Below are positions 63,245 through 64,000 of a stretch of 64,000 nucleotides of DNA, piece after piece. The position numbers were made by a program, and so were the translations under genes. Source of the DNA: Actinospica robiniae DSM 44927 (lineage in GTDB: Bacteria; Actinomycetota; Actinomycetes; Streptomycetales; Catenulisporaceae); contig NZ_KI632511.1 of assembly GCF_000504285.1 (NCBI RefSeq), forward strand, positions 181,272 through 245,271, in the 5' to 3' direction. A model generated the notes under the pieces. The model worked only from the letters and a program-made list of their open reading frames with translations, was not told the DNA's origin and searched no databases. The stretch's first letter is position 1. Each line of letters opens with the position of its first letter.

Positions 63245-63369
63245 CGCCCGACAAGGCACCCAAAGGCTCATGCCTGCCGGCCCCGCACCGTCACGAATGC
63301 TTGAGATCGCCCCGAAGTCACCCAGGCAAAGGGCTCTGATCCGGGCGCGGCGACAGAGTTGGCCGATGG

Positions 63370-63918
63370 CTAGACCCGCTGATCCTGCGGCTTGGCATTG
63401 CGCAGCCGGATGCCGCTGACGCCGAGGGTGCTGGAGACCACCGCGTTCCAGAACGGCCAGAGGTTGGGCAGCACCCTGAGCTGAATGTCCGCTTCCTCGA
63501 GTAGGGCGAACAGATCGCCGACCGGTTCCGCAGGGCCGAGCGGGAGCACGGACTGCTCGCTGACCCAGGCATGCGGCTCGGCCGGAGTGCCGAAGGGGCG
63601 AAAGCGCGCGGCGTCGAAGCGGTAGGCGTAGAGCTTGACCGTGCGCATCGCCTCCAGCCAGCCGTATTCGACGGCGTGCACCCGTTCGCCGCCACCGGGC
63701 CCGAGGATCAGCGTGCGGTCCTCGTCGCTGCTCCGCGCGGTAGCCCAGGCCATGGCCCGCGGGCACTGCCTGGGAAACCAGTAGGACGGGGCGTTGTGCC
63801 AGTCCACGGCCCAGACATAGGACTCGGCCTGTTGCGCGGTGGCCGCGACGTGCGGAGCGAACCGAGCGATCATCGGATCTTCGGAGAAGTGCAAGACCTG
63901 ACCGGGTTCTGGACGCAT
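63370..63918 (-). CDS. DUF6886-type hypothetical protein
   Basis: A 182-residue soluble protein. It opens MRPEPGQVLHFSEDPMIARF and contains AVDWHNAPSYWFPRQCPRAM and VKLYAYRFDAARFRPFGTPA. This pattern (LHFSEDP, then W-x-x-P-Y-W-FPR-x-CPR) recalls the DUF6886 family found across bacteria, of unknown function. Normal length, ordinary codon use and no membrane segment. It is isolated at the right end of the window. The remaining 82 bp to the window end show no supported feature. Confidence 0.72.
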   Translation of the reverse strand: MRPEPGQVLHFSEDPMIARFAPHVAATAQQAESYVWAVDWHNAPSYWFPRQCPRAMAWATARSSDEDRTLILGPGGGERVHAVEYGWLEAMRTVKLYAYRFDAARFRPFGTPAEPHAWVSEQSVLPLGPAEPVGDLFALLEEADIQLRVLPNLWPFWNAVVSSTLGVSGIRLRNAKPQDQRV

Positions 63919-64000
63919 CCGACAAGCCTGCCAGAGATCTGCCGCACAGTGCCGTCCCAGCGCGAACTGGCACGTCGGCGAACGCCCGTCGCGGCTGCCT

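Noticed and set aside
61715..63973. 752-codon minus-strand frame at the right end
   Set aside because: It runs antisense through the IS110 gene and through the DUF6886 gene in the wrong frame. One hydrophobic stretch near 62050 was considered as a small membrane protein, but no start codon or ribosome-binding site was found.
1..64000. CRISPR arrays, rRNA genes and origin-like repeats
   Set aside because: No regularly spaced repeats, no rRNA-like sequence and no DnaA-box cluster were seen on reading the window.

Overview
The window is chromosomal DNA from a high-GC actinomycete. Evidence includes strong G/C third-position bias, many GTG starts, Streptomyces-type regulators (PadR, LysR, LacI, AraC, SARP-like STAND proteins), very large secreted proteins and an Rhs/WapA-type wall protein. 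I cannot name genus or species from the sequence alone. No rRNA, intact tRNA, CRISPR array or replication origin was found.

Layout. 1-10.5 kb is ordinary chromosome: the 3' part of a type III polyketide synthase gene, a PadR/membrane-protein operon with a clear operator, a divergent LysR/aldo-keto reductase pair, a class III CoA-transferase, a response regulator and histidine kinase that converge and overlap at their 3' ends, a metallophosphoesterase operon and a VOC protein. 10.8-16 kb holds two tandem membrane-anchored STAND (NB-ARC-like) NTPase/TPR genes. 16.2-18.7 kb holds a gene remnant, then a UBP zinc-finger protein and a cyclic-nucleotide-domain/thioredoxin-reductase-like fusion. 20-34.6 kb is a carbohydrate island: an aldo-keto reductase and LacI regulator diverging from a perfect 18-bp palindrome, an ABC sugar importer (binding protein plus two permeases), a GH78 alpha-L-rhamnosidase, a sigma factor, a secreted GH3 glycosidase, an AraC regulator, a decayed second LacI gene and a truncated L-rhamnose isomerase gene. 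Degenerate copies of the palindrome lie upstream of lacI, of the importer operon and of the isomerase remnant. The locus therefore looks like a rhamnoside-use regulon whose isomerase arm has been lost here.

34.6-41.5 kb and 45.6-48.2 kb are insertion-sequence graveyards: fragments of IS3, IS30, ISL3 and rve-type integrases and a nonsense-mutated SnoaL-like gene. They surround one apparently intact IS3 element (46.58-47.86 kb) and a conserved 540-aa protein of unknown function. Between them sits a large secreted nuclease/phosphatase-FG-GAP-LamG protein. 48.2-60.7 kb is a divergent pair: a 2170-aa Rhs/YD-repeat protein with a variable, less GC-rich C-terminal tip followed immediately by a small three-helix membrane protein (candidate toxin/immunity cassette), and a 1725-aa LamG protein with an SGNH-like domain that has lost its serine. 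The right end carries a defective IS110 element and a DUF6886-type gene.

Most likely new biology: the Rhs C-terminal tip with its putative membrane immunity partner, the paired STAND NTPases, and the LacI operator family controlling rhamnoside use.
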